Shown here: positions 12,570 to 13,566 of the stretch, piece after piece | How the letters are laid out: each line of letters begins with the position of its first letter | Numbering within the stretch: the stretch's first letter is position 1 | DNA from: Candidatus Komeilibacteria bacterium RIFCSPHIGHO2_01_FULL_52_14 | GTDB taxonomy: Bacteria; Patescibacteriota; Patescibacteriia; UBA1558; 2-01-FULL-52-15 | Length of the DNA stretch: 13,566 nt | NCBI GenBank assembly: GCA_001818365.1 | Contig: MHKK01000009.1 | Span: 1 to 13,566, forward strand | Direction: 5' to 3' | The notes under the pieces: generated by a model | What the model was told of the DNA's origin: nothing | Database searches by the model: none | What the model saw: only the letters and a program-made list of their open reading frames with translations | Translations under genes and position numbers: made by a program

Positions 12570-12941
12570 CTAAGCTTTCTTGGCGTAGTCAACCATCCCC
12601 TGAAAATCAACCCCAACTACCGGTTCGTTTCCAACCACCCAGGCATCATGGCCCGATGGCAGCAAGGATACGCTACCGGGCGTTAAATCTGTTTCCGTAC
12701 CATCAGCCATTACGACGTGCATTGTTCCCGATACGAGGTACTGGAAATGAGGGGCTTCGCACCATTCGGTTTTAGCGAGCGGCTTTACGTGCGCAGACCA
12801 TTTCCATCCCGGATCAAAGGTCGCTTTGCCAACCATCGCGCCTCCGATTTTAACCAGTTCTACCTTTCCTTTTTCGAACGTTCTTACTTCGTCCGGGGAC
12901 GTAAAACTTTTTACTTCCATTTTTTTGCTCATTTTTTTCAT
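12570..12941 (-). CDS. Single-domain cupin protein
   Basis: 123 residues forming one small beta-barrel cupin. After a lysine-rich start (MKKMSKKMEVK) it shows the family pattern FDPGWKWSAHVKPLA, then APHFQYLVSGTMHV, DGTETDLTPG and LPSGHDAWVVGNEPVVG. Candidate metal ligands are His51, His65 and His75. This subfamily is widespread in bacteria and largely uncharacterised; members may bind a metal and a small ligand or act as dioxygenase-like or sensor proteins. ATG 12941 is the first in frame; a second Met at position 4 is an alternative. No Shine-Dalgarno is visible. A palindrome TAGATA-C-TATCTA (12965-12977) lies about 24 bases upstream and could be an operator. It stands alone, with a terminator behind it, and its divergence from nearby housekeeping genes suggests an accessory gene. 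Confidence 0.87.
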   Translation of the reverse strand: MKKMSKKMEVKSFTSPDEVRTFEKGKVELVKIGGAMVGKATFDPGWKWSAHVKPLAKTEWCEAPHFQYLVSGTMHVVMADGTETDLTPGSVSLLPSGHDAWVVGNEPVVGVDFQGMVDYAKKA

Positions 12942-12964
12942 AGGTATTGTGTTGTTATTTATAA

Positions 12965-12977
12965 TAGATACTATCTA
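12965..12977. promoter_or_regulatory. 13-bp palindrome upstream of the cupin gene
   Basis: TAGATA-C-TATCTA is a perfect palindrome around a central base, 24-36 bases before the cupin start and next to a TATTAT -10-like box read leftward (12966-12961). This is a plausible repressor site; no matching -35 was found. Confidence 0.3.
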
Positions 12978-13027
12978 CATCGACCATTATGTACCCTAAT
13001 CCTATTTAATAAAACTTCAAGGGGACG

Positions 13028-13061
13028 GCCCCGCACCAATCGCCCCGCGATGGTACGGGGC
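13028..13061 (-). repeat. Imperfect GC-rich hairpin downstream of the GIY-YIG gene
   Basis: GCCCCGCACCAATCG pairs with CGATGGTACGGGGC, with one mismatch and one bulge, around a short C-rich loop. Read leftward it is followed within about 12 bases by TTTTATT, so it may terminate the GIY-YIG transcript. It could equally be a REP-type repeat. Confidence 0.4.
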
Positions 13062-13120
13062 ATGGATTCTCATCGTCGATATTAAATTGGCGGAAGCGGC
13101 GAGATTCGTCCGATACTATG

Positions 13121-13357
13121 TTAAACTAAATGTCTATTGCGAAACGCCTGACCCGACCCCGTTTTAAGATATTTTTCAAATCGACGAGCTTCAAGACGGG
13201 TTGGAAATGCGCAATGCCATATTAACTTTACTGGTCTTAACCTGCGCGTCGCAAGAGCAATGCCTTGTGTGTGTTCCCTGAGTCGCTCCTTAAGGTCGTG
13301 TGTTGTACCCGTATAGATTTTCCGGTTTGCTAAACGTAATAAGTATACAAAGTACAT
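13121..13357 (-). CDS. Small GIY-YIG domain endonuclease-like protein
   Basis: 78 residues, essentially just the catalytic GIY-YIG fold. The N-terminus MYFVYLLR supplies the first strand (the GIY position reads VYL). KIYTGTTHDLKERLREHTQG supplies the YIG-like IYTG and the conserved Arg in helix 1. EARRFEKYLKTGSGQAF supplies the catalytic Glu region. It resembles the YhbQ/UPF0213 group of stand-alone GIY-YIG proteins, usually 80-100 residues, which are presumed to nick DNA or act in repair. The start is well fixed: an in-frame TAA lies five codons upstream of ATG 13357. No Shine-Dalgarno is seen. The 140 bases upstream hold a chain of hairpins, and a further GC-rich hairpin lies downstream at 13028-13061, so the gene is framed by palindromes. 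Confidence 0.9.
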   Translation of the reverse strand: MYFVYLLRLANRKIYTGTTHDLKERLREHTQGIALATRRLRPVKLIWHCAFPTRLEARRFEKYLKTGSGQAFRNRHLV

Positions 13358-13385
13358 AATCGCTTTTCGTTAACTTTTCATTATT

Positions 13386-13414
13386 GTCCACCTTCGCATA
13401 AAGCTTCGGTGGAC
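13386..13414 (+). repeat. CTTCG double-loop hairpin, copy 2
   Basis: GTCCACC-TTC-GC-ATAAA-GC-TTC-GGTGGAC: a 7-bp outer stem, a TTC/TTC internal loop, a 2-bp inner stem and a 5-base loop. It lies 29 bases upstream of the GIY-YIG start. Confidence 0.55.
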
Positions 13415-13423
13415 TACCCTTCC

Positions 13424-13456
13424 TGCCCTTCGGGCAATTCGGCTGGCCGTAGGCCA
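13424..13456. repeat. Two short triloop palindromes
   Basis: TGCCC-TTC-GGGCA (13424-13436) and TGGCC-GTA-GGCCA (13444-13456) are perfect 5-bp stems with 3-base loops. They lie between the two larger hairpins upstream of the GIY-YIG gene, and the second overlaps the start of the next hairpin. Confidence 0.5.
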
Positions 13457-13487
13457 CCCGAAGCTCGCTCCGCGAGCGAAGGGTGGC
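13453..13487 (-). repeat. CTTCG double-loop hairpin, copy 3
   Basis: Read on the minus strand: GCCACCC-TTC-GCTCGC-GGA-GCGAGC-TTC-GGGTGGC. It has a 7-bp outer stem, a symmetric TTC/TTC internal loop, a 6-bp inner stem and a 3-base loop. Every stem pair is Watson-Crick. The architecture is the same as in copies 1 and 2. Confidence 0.55.
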
Positions 13488-13529
13488 GGTGTCTGTTTGA
13501 AAATATCCGAACGGAACTGGCTGGGCTCG

Positions 13530-13566
13530 GCGGGCGGAATTCCCCCCACCCCCCCCTTCCGCCCGC
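13530..13566. repeat. 10-bp inverted repeat around a C-run at the right edge
   Basis: GCGGGCGGAA (13530-13539) and TTCCGCCCGC (13557-13566) pair perfectly around a loop that is almost all C (six Cs, A, then eight Cs). The right arm ends exactly at the window edge, so an assembly artefact at a contig end cannot be excluded. Confidence 0.5.

Noticed and set aside
13386..13487. CRISPR array in the repeat-rich right end
   Set aside because: The hairpins differ from one another, there are no equal repeats with regular spacers, and no cas gene is nearby.

Overview
The window looks like a piece of an uncultivated bacterial genome, most likely from the Patescibacteria/CPR radiation (Parcubacteria-like). 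This is an inference from gene content: short secreted beta-repeat proteins, a LemA/HtpX/ClpC set, ComF, a very small GIY-YIG protein, many starts without a clear Shine-Dalgarno, and hairpin-rich intergenic DNA. TGA acts as a stop at clear gene ends (htpX, the 433-residue repeat protein), so the genetic code is standard and the UGA-glycine lineages are unlikely. No rRNA, tRNA, CRISPR array or intact insertion sequence was seen.

Layout. (1) 1-2728, minus strand: three consecutive secreted proteins, joined by a 1-base TAATG overlap and a 7-base gap. Two are clear paralogues built from YGYS-type repeats with a shared C-terminal motif. The third is cut by the left edge. The second carries a palindromic, REP-like stretch inside its N-terminal coding region. 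(2) 2729-2811: a compact divergent control region in which two promoters share one palindromic -10 box. (3) 2812-7538, plus strand: a membrane-anchored small protein, lemA, then htpX and clpC joined by an ATGA overlap, a membrane-protein quality-control group. The lemA-htpX gap holds a 100-bp element with 15-bp inverted ends and a 4-bp flanking repeat, followed by a promoter overlapped by an inverted repeat. (4) 7551-8219: a hairpin ends clpC and overlaps the start of a ComF-like phosphoribosyltransferase gene. (5) 8216-12286, minus strand: a putative five-gene run (small three-helix membrane protein, lipoprotein alpha/beta hydrolase, metallo-beta-lactamase-fold protein, GT-B and GT-A glycosyltransferases), consistent with envelope polysaccharide work. 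Its last stop codon overlaps that of comF. (6) 12320-13566: accessory-looking DNA with a cupin, a GIY-YIG mini-protein and many hairpins.

The most unusual signal is in region 6. Three hairpins (12441-12462, 13386-13414 and, on the minus strand, 13453-13487) share one architecture: outer stem, TTC, inner stem, loop, inner stem, TTC, outer stem. Their outer stems differ in sequence but keep pairing. Two of them lie directly upstream of the GIY-YIG gene, suggesting a small hairpin/nuclease cassette.
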